NCBI RefSeq assembly: GCF_000317125.1
Contig: NC_019695.1
Span: 546,336 to 610,335, forward strand
Reading direction: 5' to 3'
Source of the DNA: Chroococcidiopsis thermalis PCC 7203
GTDB taxonomy: Bacteria > Cyanobacteriota > Cyanobacteriia > Cyanobacteriales > Chroococcidiopsidaceae
DNA length: 64,000 nt
The translations under genes were made by a program, and so were the position numbers. Position 1 is the stretch's first letter; every line of letters starts with the position of its first letter. Below, piece after piece: positions 9,429-20,285 of this stretch. A model generated the notes under the pieces. It did no database searches. It was not told where the DNA came from and saw only the letters and a list, made by a program, of their open reading frames with translations.

Positions 9429-9638
9429 TTACTGCAATAGTAGCGTTTCAACATCTACGTCCAACGCTGCTGCTAGCTGCACCAATTCATCTGCATAAGC
9501 AGGCGATACATATGTTACCTCTGACGTAGCACCCACCGCACCACCGACGATCGCGTTTAGTTCTGTCTCTTCTAGTTCGCTCAAATAGTCGAACTTGTCT
9601 AATCGATTTAAAAATTCATTCTTTTCCGAAAGATTCAT
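9429..9638 (-). CDS. Small peptide with double-glycine leader (bacteriocin/RiPP-like precursor)
   Basis: This 69-residue peptide is preceded by an excellent ribosome-binding site (GGAGGAG five bases or so before ATG). Residues 1-33 form an acidic helical leader ending in LEETELNAIVGG, the canonical double-glycine motif cleaved by C39 peptidase-containing ABC transporters. The remaining 36 residues (AVGATSEVTYVSPAYADELV and on to LLLQ) would be the mature core. The core has no Cys, so lanthionine or sactipeptide chemistry is excluded; it has a few Ser/Thr and is acidic. No transporter, protease or modifying enzyme lies within the window. The function is unknown; a secreted signal or bacteriocin is the inference. 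Confidence 0.7.
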   Translation of the reverse strand: MNLSEKNEFLNRLDKFDYLSELEETELNAIVGGAVGATSEVTYVSPAYADELVQLAAALDVDVETLLLQ

Positions 9639-9730
9639 AACTCCTCCGGTTTATTCAATTAAGTATGTTTGAGTCTAGGATGAACCAACGTTATTTGTCA
9701 ATAATTATAGCTAAATATACACAGTGCGAT

Positions 9731-12730
9731 TTATTTCGTTTCCATCCAATTTTGTCCGGCGCGGACATCAACGAATAAGGGAACGCTAAAATCAACGTCT
9801 GTACGTTCTAAGGCTGTTTCCATTGTCGTTTTAATTTGCGGTTGCAGTTCTTCCCATTCATGAGGAGGAATTTCAAATACTAATTCGTCGTGGACTTGTA
9901 ATAGTAAACGTGCCTGATAGTTGTGTAATAATTCATGCAGTCTTACCATAGCAATTTTGATAATGTCTGCACTCGATCCTTGAATTGGGGCATTAGCCGC
10001 CGCCCGTAGCAATCCGGCATCGTAAGCTGATAGTCCTTTGATACTATCAAGATCGATATCTTCGGGTTTTGCATTTAAGAGTTTTCGTAAGCGATCGCTG
10101 GTAAAATTAAAATAGCGCCTGCGTCCTAAAATGGTTTCTACATATCCTTTGGCGATCGCATCTTTTTGAATCCCTTGTAAGTAGGCAAATACTTTCGGAT
10201 ATGTTTGGTTAAATTTCTCAATAAAGATTTTACCATCTGCGGCTTTCATACCCGTTTCTCGCGCAAATCTTTGCGCCCCCATGCCGTAAATCACACCGAA
10301 ATTAATAATCTTACCCAAACGGCGCTGTTCTGAAGTGACAGTCTCTTGTTCAAACAAAAGTTTTGCCGTGACTGTGTGGATATCTTCGTTATTCTGGTAA
10401 GCCGAAACTAAAACAGGTTCCTGTGTCAAATGCGCTAAAATTCTCAATTCAATTTGAGAATAATCGGCTGCTACCATTAACCAACCTGATTCAGGTAGAA
10501 AAGCTTTACGAATTTGCCGACTAAACGCCGTCCGAATCGGGATATTTTGTAAGTTGGGATTAGAAGAAGACAATCGCCCTGTAGATGTTGCAGTTTGATT
10601 GAAATCTGTATGCACTCGGTGAGTATCTGGACGCACCAAAGCTGGTAAAGCATCGACATAAGTAGATTTTAACTTTGCCAAAGTGCGATATTCTAAAATT
10701 GCGTCTACAACTGGATGATCGCCTTGTAATTTTTCTAGTGTCGCCGCATCTGTCGAATAACCAGTTTGAATTTTACGTGACTTTCTTCGGTCTAATTTCA
10801 ACTTGTCGAATAAGAGTTCGCTGAGTTTTTTAGGCGAACCTAAATTAAACTTTTCACCAGCTACAGCATAGACTTTTTCTTCTAATCGGGCTAAATCTGC
10901 TTCGAGTTGTTTAGAAAATTCATGCAGATAATTGCTATCAATTCTAATTCCCGTATATTCCATTTCTGCTAAAACTGGTTCTAGAGGTTGTTCTACCTCC
11001 AGTAACAGCTTGTGCATAATCGGAATTTTATCGAGTTCTGCTCGTAATTTCGCCACTAATTGATACGTGACATAAACATCCATGCCGCAGTAATCGGCGA
11101 CACTAGAAATATCAATATCGGCAATAGTCTGACCTTTGGGAACTAATTCTGAATAACTAACAGTATCTAATTTTAAATAGCGATCGGCAAGTACGCCTAA
11201 ATTGCGAGTCACATCTGAATCTGGATTCAAGACATAACTTGCTAATAACGGATCGAAAACAACTCCAGCTAGTTTAATTCCTTGACAGCGTAGAACTAAG
11301 CGATCGAACTTAGCATTTTGTAACGCTTTTGGATAGCGATCGCTCTCTAAAATCGGACGTAGTTGTTCTAAAACTGTTGCCTTATCTAAATTATTACCAT
11401 CTTGATGACCGACTGGAATATACGCCATGTCATCTAAGGCATTTCCCCAACAGCAGCCAATTCCAACTAATTCTGCATCCCGTGGTTCTAAATCTGTCGT
11501 TTCCGTATCCCAAGCCACAGGATGAGTTGCATCAGTATATTTTTGCAACCTCTTAACTAATTCCGTCAATTTAGCCGCAGTATCGATAATTTGGGGTTGA
11601 ATTGGCGACTGCGATTGTTGCTGCGCCACCTCCGTATCTTCTGCACTGAAAAACCATAAATCGTCATCCGATTGGTAATTGGTAATTGGTAATTGGTAAT
11701 CGTCCTCCTTGTCTCCCTTGTCCTCTTTGTCTCCCTTGTCCTCTTTGTCTCCCTTGTCTTCAAACTCGCCGCCAAATTGCTGCTGTAACTGATTGACTTT
11801 TCCTAAGAAAGTTCTAAATTCTAACTTTTCTAAAATTGGTTCGAGGATGGTGCGATCGAATCCTCTAAGTTTACAGTTTTCTAATTCAACTTCTAGCGGA
11901 ACATTTAAAACAATTTGTGCCAAGTGGCGAGAGTGATAAGCTGCTTCTTTACCTTCTTCTAACTTCTTTTTAGTAGCACCTTTAATTTGGTCAATCGAAG
12001 CATATACATTATCTAAATTGTCATAAGTACTGAGGAGTTGTATCGCAGTTTTTTCCCCGATTCCCCTCACACCTGGAATATTATCAGATGGGTCGCCACA
12101 CAAAGCTTTAAAATCAACAACTTGTGATGGTGAAACACCCATTTTCTCTCGTACTTGTTCTACACTAAATTCAGCCGTACCAGTGTTGTTGCGCTGAATA
12201 AAAGCCGTACTGAGATATAAGACGCTAATTGCTTTTTCGGGATCGACAAGTTGAAATAAATCGCGATCGCCTGTCAAAATCTTTACCTGATATCCGGCTT
12301 CACTCGCTCGTAACGCTAGAGTCCCCAAAATATCATCCGCTTCAAACCCGGGTGCGGTCAAGACCTCAACAGCAAGTCCTGCAAGTAATTCGTGCAAATT
12401 CTTCAAATCGGGGACGAAATCTTCCGGTGTCCCGGGACGATCTGCTTTGTAGGTGTCGTCGGCTTCGTGGCGAAATGTCGGTAAACCCAGATCGAAGGCG
12501 ATCGCCATTGCTTCTGGCTTTTGAGTAGCCATCACCTCCAGCAATGACTTCAAGAAACCAAAACAAACACTCGTTGGAATCCCCGTTTTCGTCCGCAGTC
12601 CGCCATCTCGTCCCTTGGCAAAGGCGAAATAAGAACGGAAAGCTAAAGAATGCCCGTCTACTAAAATAAACGTGGGGCGCTGTGGTGCGGTACTGTTAGC
12701 AGGAGTAGGATCGGATGCAGCTTGAGTCAT
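9731..12730 (-). CDS. polA: DNA polymerase I
   Basis: The 999-residue protein has all three domains: 5'-3' exonuclease (about 18-310, with VDGHSLAFRSYFA and KALCGDPSDNIPGV), 3'-5' exonuclease (about 385-570, with WDTETTDLE, NAKFDRLVL and YCGMDVYVTYQL, so the metal-binding acids are kept), and polymerase (about 600-999, with DYSQIELRILAHL, KIINFGVIYGMG and QVHDELVFEIP). It fills gaps in repair and removes Okazaki primers. Between the two nuclease domains (residues about 322-352, DNA about 11675-11765) lies an in-frame low-complexity insert, (GDKEDK)n followed by YQLPITNYQ, which is encoded by the same 9-bp and 7-bp repeats that fill intergenic regions here. Confidence 0.97.
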   Translation of the reverse strand: MTQAASDPTPANSTAPQRPTFILVDGHSLAFRSYFAFAKGRDGGLRTKTGIPTSVCFGFLKSLLEVMATQKPEAMAIAFDLGLPTFRHEADDTYKADRPGTPEDFVPDLKNLHELLAGLAVEVLTAPGFEADDILGTLALRASEAGYQVKILTGDRDLFQLVDPEKAISVLYLSTAFIQRNNTGTAEFSVEQVREKMGVSPSQVVDFKALCGDPSDNIPGVRGIGEKTAIQLLSTYDNLDNVYASIDQIKGATKKKLEEGKEAAYHSRHLAQIVLNVPLEVELENCKLRGFDRTILEPILEKLEFRTFLGKVNQLQQQFGGEFEDKGDKEDKGDKEDKGDKEDDYQLPITNYQSDDDLWFFSAEDTEVAQQQSQSPIQPQIIDTAAKLTELVKRLQKYTDATHPVAWDTETTDLEPRDAELVGIGCCWGNALDDMAYIPVGHQDGNNLDKATVLEQLRPILESDRYPKALQNAKFDRLVLRCQGIKLAGVVFDPLLASYVLNPDSDVTRNLGVLADRYLKLDTVSYSELVPKGQTIADIDISSVADYCGMDVYVTYQLVAKLRAELDKIPIMHKLLLEVEQPLEPVLAEMEYTGIRIDSNYLHEFSKQLEADLARLEEKVYAVAGEKFNLGSPKKLSELLFDKLKLDRRKSRKIQTGYSTDAATLEKLQGDHPVVDAILEYRTLAKLKSTYVDALPALVRPDTHRVHTDFNQTATSTGRLSSSNPNLQNIPIRTAFSRQIRKAFLPESGWLMVAADYSQIELRILAHLTQEPVLVSAYQNNEDIHTVTAKLLFEQETVTSEQRRLGKIINFGVIYGMGAQRFARETGMKAADGKIFIEKFNQTYPKVFAYLQGIQKDAIAKGYVETILGRRRYFNFTSDRLRKLLNAKPEDIDLDSIKGLSAYDAGLLRAAANAPIQGSSADIIKIAMVRLHELLHNYQARLLLQVHDELVFEIPPHEWEELQPQIKTTMETALERTDVDFSVPLFVDVRAGQNWMETK
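11673..11762 (-). repeat. 9-bp and 7-bp repeat tract inside polA coding sequence
   Basis: On the plus strand this reads as three ATTGGTA heptamers followed by alternating TCTCCCTTG and TCCTCTTTG nonamers (an 18-bp unit repeated three times). All units keep the polA frame and encode GDKEDK repeats and a YQLPITNYQ segment in the linker between the nuclease domains. Confidence 0.92.
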
Positions 12731-12755
12731 AAGCCTATTCTAGCGATGTTAGATT

Positions 12756-12820
12756 GTAGGGGCGGGTTTATCGAGACGATTTATCCTAAATATAGAGATT
12801 TTTGAAAAACCCGCCCTGAC
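12756..12820. repeat. Long inverted repeat, family 2 (GGGCGGGTTT ... AAAACCCGCCC)
   Basis: The arms GGGGCGGGTTT (about 12759-12769) and AAAAACCCGCCC face each other across about 35 bases between the alpha/beta hydrolase gene and polA. Related elements are found at 18284-18352, 40541-40607 and 49163-49193. It could fold as a hairpin in RNA, but there is no T-run, so it is listed as a dispersed repeat. Confidence 0.75.
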
Positions 12821-12834
12821 GATAATATTGTGGT

Positions 12835-13713
12835 TCAAACACATCCAATATAATTAGCAATAATTTCCGGTTGTTCTATTTGAGGAACGTGACCGCAATT
12901 TTTTAACCAAATTAATTGAGAATGCGCGATCGCCTGTTTAAATTTCATCGCATCAGCCACACCTAAAGTCTCGTCTCTATCTCCCCACAAAATTGTAGTT
13001 GGCTTATCGACTTTGGCAATTTTGTTGACTATTTCTCCATAACCGCCGCTTTTCGTAAAACTTACCATCGCTTCCGACCATCTAGGCATTTCTGTATGTA
13101 ATAAAGCACAACGGATCGCGTCTATTTCAAATGGAGTTAAATTTCCCAAACTAGTACCCAAATTCAATGCTTGTATTTTTCGCTGTCGCCAAAATTCTAC
13201 AGCTAAATAATCGAGCGGAAAAAACAAAAACTGACCCAAGGGAAAATCGCCACTAAAACCGACACTATTAATTAATACCAAATGTTTTACAGCTTGGGGA
13301 TAAGTGAGGGTAAAGTCGATCGCCGTCGCCCCACCCATCGAAGCACCTACTAAAATAACTGGTTTGTCAATCAGTATTTTCCAAAAGTAATAAAGATGAG
13401 TTTTAATTGTTTCTGGATTGTAGTGGATTCCCCGTGGGCGATCGCTAAAACCAAAGCCTAACAGATCGACTGCCCAAGTTTCATGCTGTGCTGCTAAAAG
13501 TGGAATGAGACGGCGAAACTCCAATACCGAACTATCAAAACCATGTAGCAATAGGATCGGTATATTCCCCTCACCTTGACGGACAAAACTCGTCACGATC
13601 GCCTGAGAATATATAGGAGTTGCGATCGCGTGACGTTCGATCTTTTGCGCTAAAGCAATTGACTCAGGCTGTTGCAACAACTGCACTTGAGATGGGAGAA
13701 AAGAGGGAAACAT
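12835..13713 (-). CDS. Alpha/beta hydrolase
   Basis: This 292-residue protein has an alpha/beta-hydrolase fold. LLLHGFDSS forms the oxyanion region, GASMGG carries the nucleophilic serine, the WGDRDETLG strand carries the acid, and NCGHVPQIEQPE carries the histidine, so the triad is complete. There is no signal peptide, so the enzyme is cytoplasmic. It resembles the many cyanobacterial hydrolases annotated as esterase or haloperoxidase-like; the substrate cannot be read from the sequence. It lies on the same strand as polA and malQ but is separated from both by repeat-rich spacers, so an operon is not obvious. Confidence 0.9.
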   Translation of the reverse strand: MFPSFLPSQVQLLQQPESIALAQKIERHAIATPIYSQAIVTSFVRQGEGNIPILLLHGFDSSVLEFRRLIPLLAAQHETWAVDLLGFGFSDRPRGIHYNPETIKTHLYYFWKILIDKPVILVGASMGGATAIDFTLTYPQAVKHLVLINSVGFSGDFPLGQFLFFPLDYLAVEFWRQRKIQALNLGTSLGNLTPFEIDAIRCALLHTEMPRWSEAMVSFTKSGGYGEIVNKIAKVDKPTTILWGDRDETLGVADAMKFKQAIAHSQLIWLKNCGHVPQIEQPEIIANYIGCV

Positions 13714-13715
13714 TT

Positions 13716-13902
13716 CAATTATCAGTTATCAGTTGTCAGTTATCAGTGAAAAGTGGTGATTGGTAATCAGTAATTGCCCACCTGCTCACCTGCTTCCTTG
13801 TCCCCCTTCGCCCCCTAATCCCCACGACCGAAGGGAGTGGGGAAGAGCGAGTTCCCCCTTGTCCCCCTTGTCTCCCTTGTCTTCCTTGCCTCCCTTGTCC
13901 CC
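13716..13902. repeat. Heptamer (TTATCAG) and nonamer (CCCCCTTGT) repeat tract
   Basis: Between the hydrolase and malQ the sequence consists of TTATCAG/TTGTCAG heptamers (13718-13747) followed by CCCCCTTGT-type nonamers with a short CCCCACGACCG insert (13796-13902). The tract abuts the malQ stop codon. Confidence 0.85.
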
Positions 13903-15423
13903 TCATCCCCCATGAGTTACCTGCGGGGCGCGTCCGTACAGTTCGGTATATAACTTCAGGCGATCGCTTAATTCTTGCGTTAACACATCGGGTTGATAGC
14001 GCCAAGCCCAGTTCCCCTCGGCTTGACTGGGAACGTTCATTCTCGCTTCGCTTCCCAAGCCTAAAATATCCTGTAAGGGAATGATGGCTTGATTTGCCGT
14101 AGTACTAAAGGCTAGCCGAATTAAGTCCCAATGGATACCGTCAGGACTAATACAACCCATGTAAAGTAAAAGTCTCTGTTTTTCGTAGTCAGAAGCGGTG
14201 TTAAACCAACCTACGCTCGTATCGTTATCGTGGGTTCCGGTGTAGACGACGCAGTTGCGGGGGTAATTGAAAGGTAAGTAAGGATTTGCAGCATCGGAAC
14301 CATAGGCAAATTGTAAAATCTTCATGCCTGGAAATTCAAACCGATCGCGTAATGCTTCCACCTCTGGAGTAATAATTCCCAAGTCTTCAGCTAATACGGG
14401 TAACTTACCCAACTGCTGGGCGATCGCTTCAAATAACTCTACCCCTGGCGCTTCAATCCAAGTCCCGTTAATTGCGGTAGTTTCGCCTTCTTTAACTGCC
14501 CAGTACGACTCAAAACCTCTAAAGTGGTCGATGCGAATGATATCGACATAATCTAACATCGCCTCAAATCGCTGTACCCACCATTTGAAGTGTTGTTGCT
14601 GCAATGCCTCCCAGTTATAGACGGGGTTGCCCCACAATTGTCCCGTGGCGCTAAAGTAATCGGGCGGAACTCCCGCCATCAAAGCCGCCGCACCCGTTTC
14701 CTCATCCAGACAGAAGATTTCGGGGTTTGCCCAGACATCAGCACTGTCATGCGCTACGTAGATGGGGATATCGCCAATAATTTGAATGCCGTGCATGTTG
14801 GCATAGCGCTTCAGTTTTGACCACTGCTGGAAGAATTCAAACTGGATGAATTTTTGATAAAAAATTTCGCCATCTAACTGCTGTCGCCATTTTTCCATTG
14901 CTTCCGGTTGACGGCGGGCGATTTCTGGTTCCCAGTCGTACCAACTCTTATCCTCTAAGGCATCTTTGAGCGCCATAAATAGGGCGTAGTCATCTAGCCA
15001 ATAGCCTTTGGCTCTACAAAAACCAGCAAATTCTTGCTGCTGTAACTCTGAGGCGTTATTGCGAAAATTCTCGCAGGCTTTACGCAATAAAGGAATTTTA
15101 ATTTCAATCGCGCGATCGTATTCTACGCGATCGCCCTCGAACTCAGGTAAATTGGCAAAATCTTCTTGACTGAGCAACCCATTTTCTTGTAATTGTTCTG
15201 GGCTAATTAACAACGGATTTCCTGCCATTGCCGAATAGCACATATAAGGAGAATTACCGTAGCCTGTAGGTCCCAAGGGTAGAACCTGCCAGAGTTGCTG
15301 GTAACTATTGCTTAAAAAATCAATCAAACGGTAAGCAGCTAAACCGAGGTCGCCAATACCAAAGCGACCAGGTAGGGAAGTCGGATGCAGCAAAATTCCA
15401 GCGGCTCTGGGAAAAGTCGGCAT
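13903..15423 (-). CDS. malQ: 4-alpha-glucanotransferase (amylomaltase)
   Basis: The 506-residue length and the motifs fit GH77 amylomaltase. It opens with GILLHPTSLPGRFGIGDLG and carries IIRIDHFRGFESYW with the nucleophile Asp, LAEDLGIITPEV with the acid/base Glu, and VVYTGTHDNDT near the third acid. The enzyme transfers alpha-1,4-glucan segments and processes malto-oligosaccharides from glycogen breakdown in the cytoplasm. It is a single gene with no other glycogen gene beside it. The 3' end runs into a repeat tract, so the last residues (QVTHGG) may be repeat-influenced. Confidence 0.96.
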   Translation of the reverse strand: MPTFPRAAGILLHPTSLPGRFGIGDLGLAAYRLIDFLSNSYQQLWQVLPLGPTGYGNSPYMCYSAMAGNPLLISPEQLQENGLLSQEDFANLPEFEGDRVEYDRAIEIKIPLLRKACENFRNNASELQQQEFAGFCRAKGYWLDDYALFMALKDALEDKSWYDWEPEIARRQPEAMEKWRQQLDGEIFYQKFIQFEFFQQWSKLKRYANMHGIQIIGDIPIYVAHDSADVWANPEIFCLDEETGAAALMAGVPPDYFSATGQLWGNPVYNWEALQQQHFKWWVQRFEAMLDYVDIIRIDHFRGFESYWAVKEGETTAINGTWIEAPGVELFEAIAQQLGKLPVLAEDLGIITPEVEALRDRFEFPGMKILQFAYGSDAANPYLPFNYPRNCVVYTGTHDNDTSVGWFNTASDYEKQRLLLYMGCISPDGIHWDLIRLAFSTTANQAIIPLQDILGLGSEARMNVPSQAEGNWAWRYQPDVLTQELSDRLKLYTELYGRAPQVTHGG

Positions 15424-15507
15424 AGATTATCGAATGGTAACAGCAGGCAACAGCCAAAAATCTACCACGCCGTAGGGAGGTTTTATCCCTATCTCTGGTT
15501 AAGATTT

Positions 15508-15604
15508 ACAGTTATCAGTGACTAGTGGTTGGTGGCTAGTGACTAGAAGAATTGCTCCCTCGTCCCCCTTGTCTTCCTTGTCCCCCTTGTCTTCCTTGTC
15601 TTTT
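15508..15604. repeat. Mixed heptamer/nonamer repeat tract between malQ and crtB
   Basis: GTGACTAGTGG-type heptamers (15517-15546) are followed by CCCCCTTGTCTTCCTTGT nonamers (15563-15604). It is another instance of the repeat classes found throughout the window, with no coding content. Confidence 0.8.
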
Positions 15605-15628
15605 CTTTCCCTACTTCCTATTCCCTAG

Positions 15629-17996
<2,368 letters not shown>

Positions 17997-18111
17997 TTAT
18001 TGCCCTTAAGTTCAGCATTTACTCGGTCTCATTATACTTTGCATTCCGTTACATTTGGTAGTTATTTTTTAGTGGTACGTGGTGCGCGATAAATTAGGGT
18101 GTGGGGATAAA

Positions 18112-18212
18112 GAAGACAAGGGAGACAAGGGAGAGGGGGGAGACAAGGGAGACAAGGGAGACAAGGGAGAGGGGGGAGACAAGGGAGACAAGGGAGAGGG
18201 GGGGAGACAAGG
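18112..18212. repeat. Tandem nonamer tract (GACAAGGGA)
   Basis: About ten copies of GACAAGGGA, interrupted by GAGGGGGG blocks, form two larger duplicated blocks. This is the reverse complement of the CCCCCTTGT-type tracts seen near 13800, 39510, 45270 and 59920. Confidence 0.9.
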
Positions 18213-18283
18213 AAGCAGTATTGCAGAGGTGCAGCGGTGCAGAGGAGATTAAACAACTCTTAACTCCTGACTTCTGACTCCTG

Positions 18284-18352
18284 TACGGGCGGGTGCGCGC
18301 AATATAGATGGAAAGCCTTAGCCAAAAATTTTCGGTCAAAACCCGTCCGTAC
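18284..18352. repeat. Long inverted repeat, family 2
   Basis: The arms GTACGGGCGGGT (18284-18295) and AAACCCGTCCGTAC (about 18338-18351) face each other across roughly 42 bases. It belongs to the same family as 12756-12820 and 40541-40607. Confidence 0.8.
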
Positions 18353-18565
18353 GACTCCTGATAACTGAAAATAGAATCTTAAATTTTGATGAGATGTAAC
18401 GCTTGAATTCAAAATGATTTTGTAGTCGAGCTAGCATTGCTTTCAAGTTAGTATTTGGTCGTAACTCAATCGATAGATGACTGCTAGACTGAATGGGATA
18501 ATATTGAAGGTGTCTGACGACTGATAAGCCGCAATTTTTTCAAGCTACATTCACAAAATTTAACT

Positions 18566-18991
18566 ATGGAAGCCCAAATGCAGCAAATCGAAAATTCAAA
18601 TCCCACTTCCCCAGAGGAATCAACTGCATTAAGCACTGTGTCATCAGAATCTCAGTTTTCACCTACTACCCAATCTATTAAGAAAGGCGAGTGGATCGTA
18701 TCCCAAGTCTTGACATTTTTATCCAACATGTTTGGGATCTTAAAAGATTTCTTTAATAGATACAGACAGGCAATTATCAGCATTCTGATCATTGTAGGTG
18801 CAATTGTCTCTCTGCGCGTTGTACTGGCTGTTATGGATGCGTTGAATGATGTTCCTCTGTTGGAGCCGACTTTTCAGCTGATTGGGATTGGCTACTCAGC
18901 TTGGTTTGTCAGCCGCTACTTGCTCAAACCTTCCACGCGGCAAGAATTAGCGCAAAAATGGCAAGGGTTTTTGGGTGAACTAGAGAAATAG
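18566..18991 (+). CDS. CAAD domain (CURT1-like) thylakoid membrane protein
   Basis: This 141-residue protein has a Ser/Thr-rich N-terminal tail (1-40), an amphipathic segment (VSQVLTFLSNMFGILKDFF), two membrane helices (about 68-88 and 97-117, with a short polar turn) and a C-terminal amphipathic helix (STRQELAQKWQGFLGEL). That layout is the CAAD domain, found appended to some cyanobacterial aminoacyl-tRNA synthetases and as stand-alone proteins homologous to plant CURT1. CURT1/CurT bends thylakoid membranes. No synthetase domain is present, so a stand-alone membrane-shaping role is the likely one. Confidence 0.85.
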   Translation: MEAQMQQIENSNPTSPEESTALSTVSSESQFSPTTQSIKKGEWIVSQVLTFLSNMFGILKDFFNRYRQAIISILIIVGAIVSLRVVLAVMDALNDVPLLEPTFQLIGIGYSAWFVSRYLLKPSTRQELAQKWQGFLGELEK

Positions 18992-19509
18992 CGCGATAAC
19001 AACGTTTGCGCTAAACGCTGCGCTACACTACTCCTTCGGAGAAGCAAGCTACGCGAACGCTAATGCATTTAGATCTTAAGGCAATTGAGTTGTCTTTCAC
19101 TCCATCAGCCTTAAAAATCACTGAATTCACTCGATTCAAGCCTGCAAGCACAGTATTTTGTTTGCAGGCTTTAGACTTTTGTAGCAGTTAAGACAGACTC
19201 TTTTGAAACGATGGTGGAAACATACATCTTACTTCTTACCCATGCTTCAGCAACCAAATCAATTTAGCTTTGTTTCCGAAATCGCTACTCTTTGGCTTGA
19301 AGTCTTCAATAGCAATTTATTAAGCTTAATTGAGTCATAAAATATACTCAATATCGGGCGGTCGTTTGTTTAGAATGCATTAGCAAACCCTTTTGTTGTA
19401 TGAATTGTATGAAGCGATCGCTTTTCAGTTCGTGTCACCGTAGCACGAAATAATACACAGATTATCTTCCGAACGTAGTTTTGTAGGCAAAAAAAGTTGG
19501 AGGTGCTTC
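18992..19509. other. Intergenic region before the vWA gene
   Basis: No gene is seen. Features are a common cyanobacterial hairpin repeat (CTCCTTCGGAGAAGCAAGC near 19030), a terminator-like hairpin at 19138-19180, and a small inverted repeat (TTCGTG facing CACGAA, 19427-19447) ahead of the vWA gene. The rest is AT-rich and unremarkable. Confidence 0.55.
19138..19180 (+). terminator. Intrinsic terminator-like hairpin
   Basis: AAGCCTGCAA and TTGCAGGCTT form a perfect 10-bp stem around a loop of about 14 bases, followed by TAGACTTTT. It lies 150 bases after the CAAD gene stop and may end that transcript. Confidence 0.5.
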
Positions 19510-20235
19510 ATGAAAGTTTGGAATCCGCGATCGCTACTGTCCAAATCCGCTGGCGATAGTACAACACCATCGATTCTAGAAGATGCGGTTGAGTTTGCCG
19601 AAAATCCAGAACCCCGTTGTCCGTGCATTTTGCTGCTCGATACTTCTGGTTCTATGAAAGGGGAACCACTGGATGCTTTAAATGAAGGCTTACGAACTTT
19701 TCAACAAGAACTCGATCGCGATAGCTTAGCAAAAAAGCGAGTCGAAGTGGCGATCGTCACGTTTAATAGCGATGTTGAAATTGTTCAAGATTTTGTCACG
19801 GCTGACGATTTTCAACCACCCGTACTGAAAGCGAAAGGCTTAACACACATGGGTGAAGCAATTTTGCGGGGATTGGATATGCTTCAGATTCGCAAAGCAT
19901 TGTACCGCGAACATGGAGTTTCCTACTATCGTCCGTGGCTATTTTTGATCACCGATGGCGAACCTCAAGGAGAAGCCGAGGAATTGATCGAGCAAGCCAC
20001 CCAAAGGATTAGAGATGATGAAGCAAACAAGCACGTAGCCTTCTTTGCTGTTGGTGTAGAAGCGGCGGATCTGAGTCGCCTCAGTCAAATTTCCGTGCGC
20101 GATCCCCTCAAACTTAAAGGGCTAAACTTTAAAGAGTTGTTTGTTTGGCTCTCGGCAAGTATGCAACAAGTTTCTCAGTCAGCTCAGATGGACGAACAAT
20201 TACCTTTACCTCCAGTGACTTGGACTGGAGCATAG
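19510..20235 (+). CDS. vWA domain protein (TerY-like)
   Basis: This 241-residue cytoplasmic protein has one von Willebrand factor A domain. The metal-ion-dependent adhesion site is intact (LLLDTSGSMKGE, the later THMGEAI threonine, and LITDGEPQGE aspartate). It resembles TerY-type vWA proteins, which occur with tellurite-resistance or kinase/phosphatase signalling genes, but none of those partners is adjacent. The start is supported by GGAGG eight bases ahead. It is preceded by a 500-base spacer and followed by a convergent thioredoxin gene, so it is probably monocistronic. A scaffolding or metal-dependent interaction role is inferred. Confidence 0.9.
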   Translation: MKVWNPRSLLSKSAGDSTTPSILEDAVEFAENPEPRCPCILLLDTSGSMKGEPLDALNEGLRTFQQELDRDSLAKKRVEVAIVTFNSDVEIVQDFVTADDFQPPVLKAKGLTHMGEAILRGLDMLQIRKALYREHGVSYYRPWLFLITDGEPQGEAEELIEQATQRIRDDEANKHVAFFAVGVEAADLSRLSQISVRDPLKLKGLNFKELFVWLSASMQQVSQSAQMDEQLPLPPVTWTGA

Positions 20236-20285
20236 TGTTCCTAAAAGCTTACCGTATTAAGTAGAGGCATGTTTTGTGCCTCTAC

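Noticed and set aside
13796-13902. Regularly spaced repeats resembling a CRISPR array
   Set aside because: The units are 7 or 9 bases, directly tandem, with no unique spacers and no cas genes nearby.
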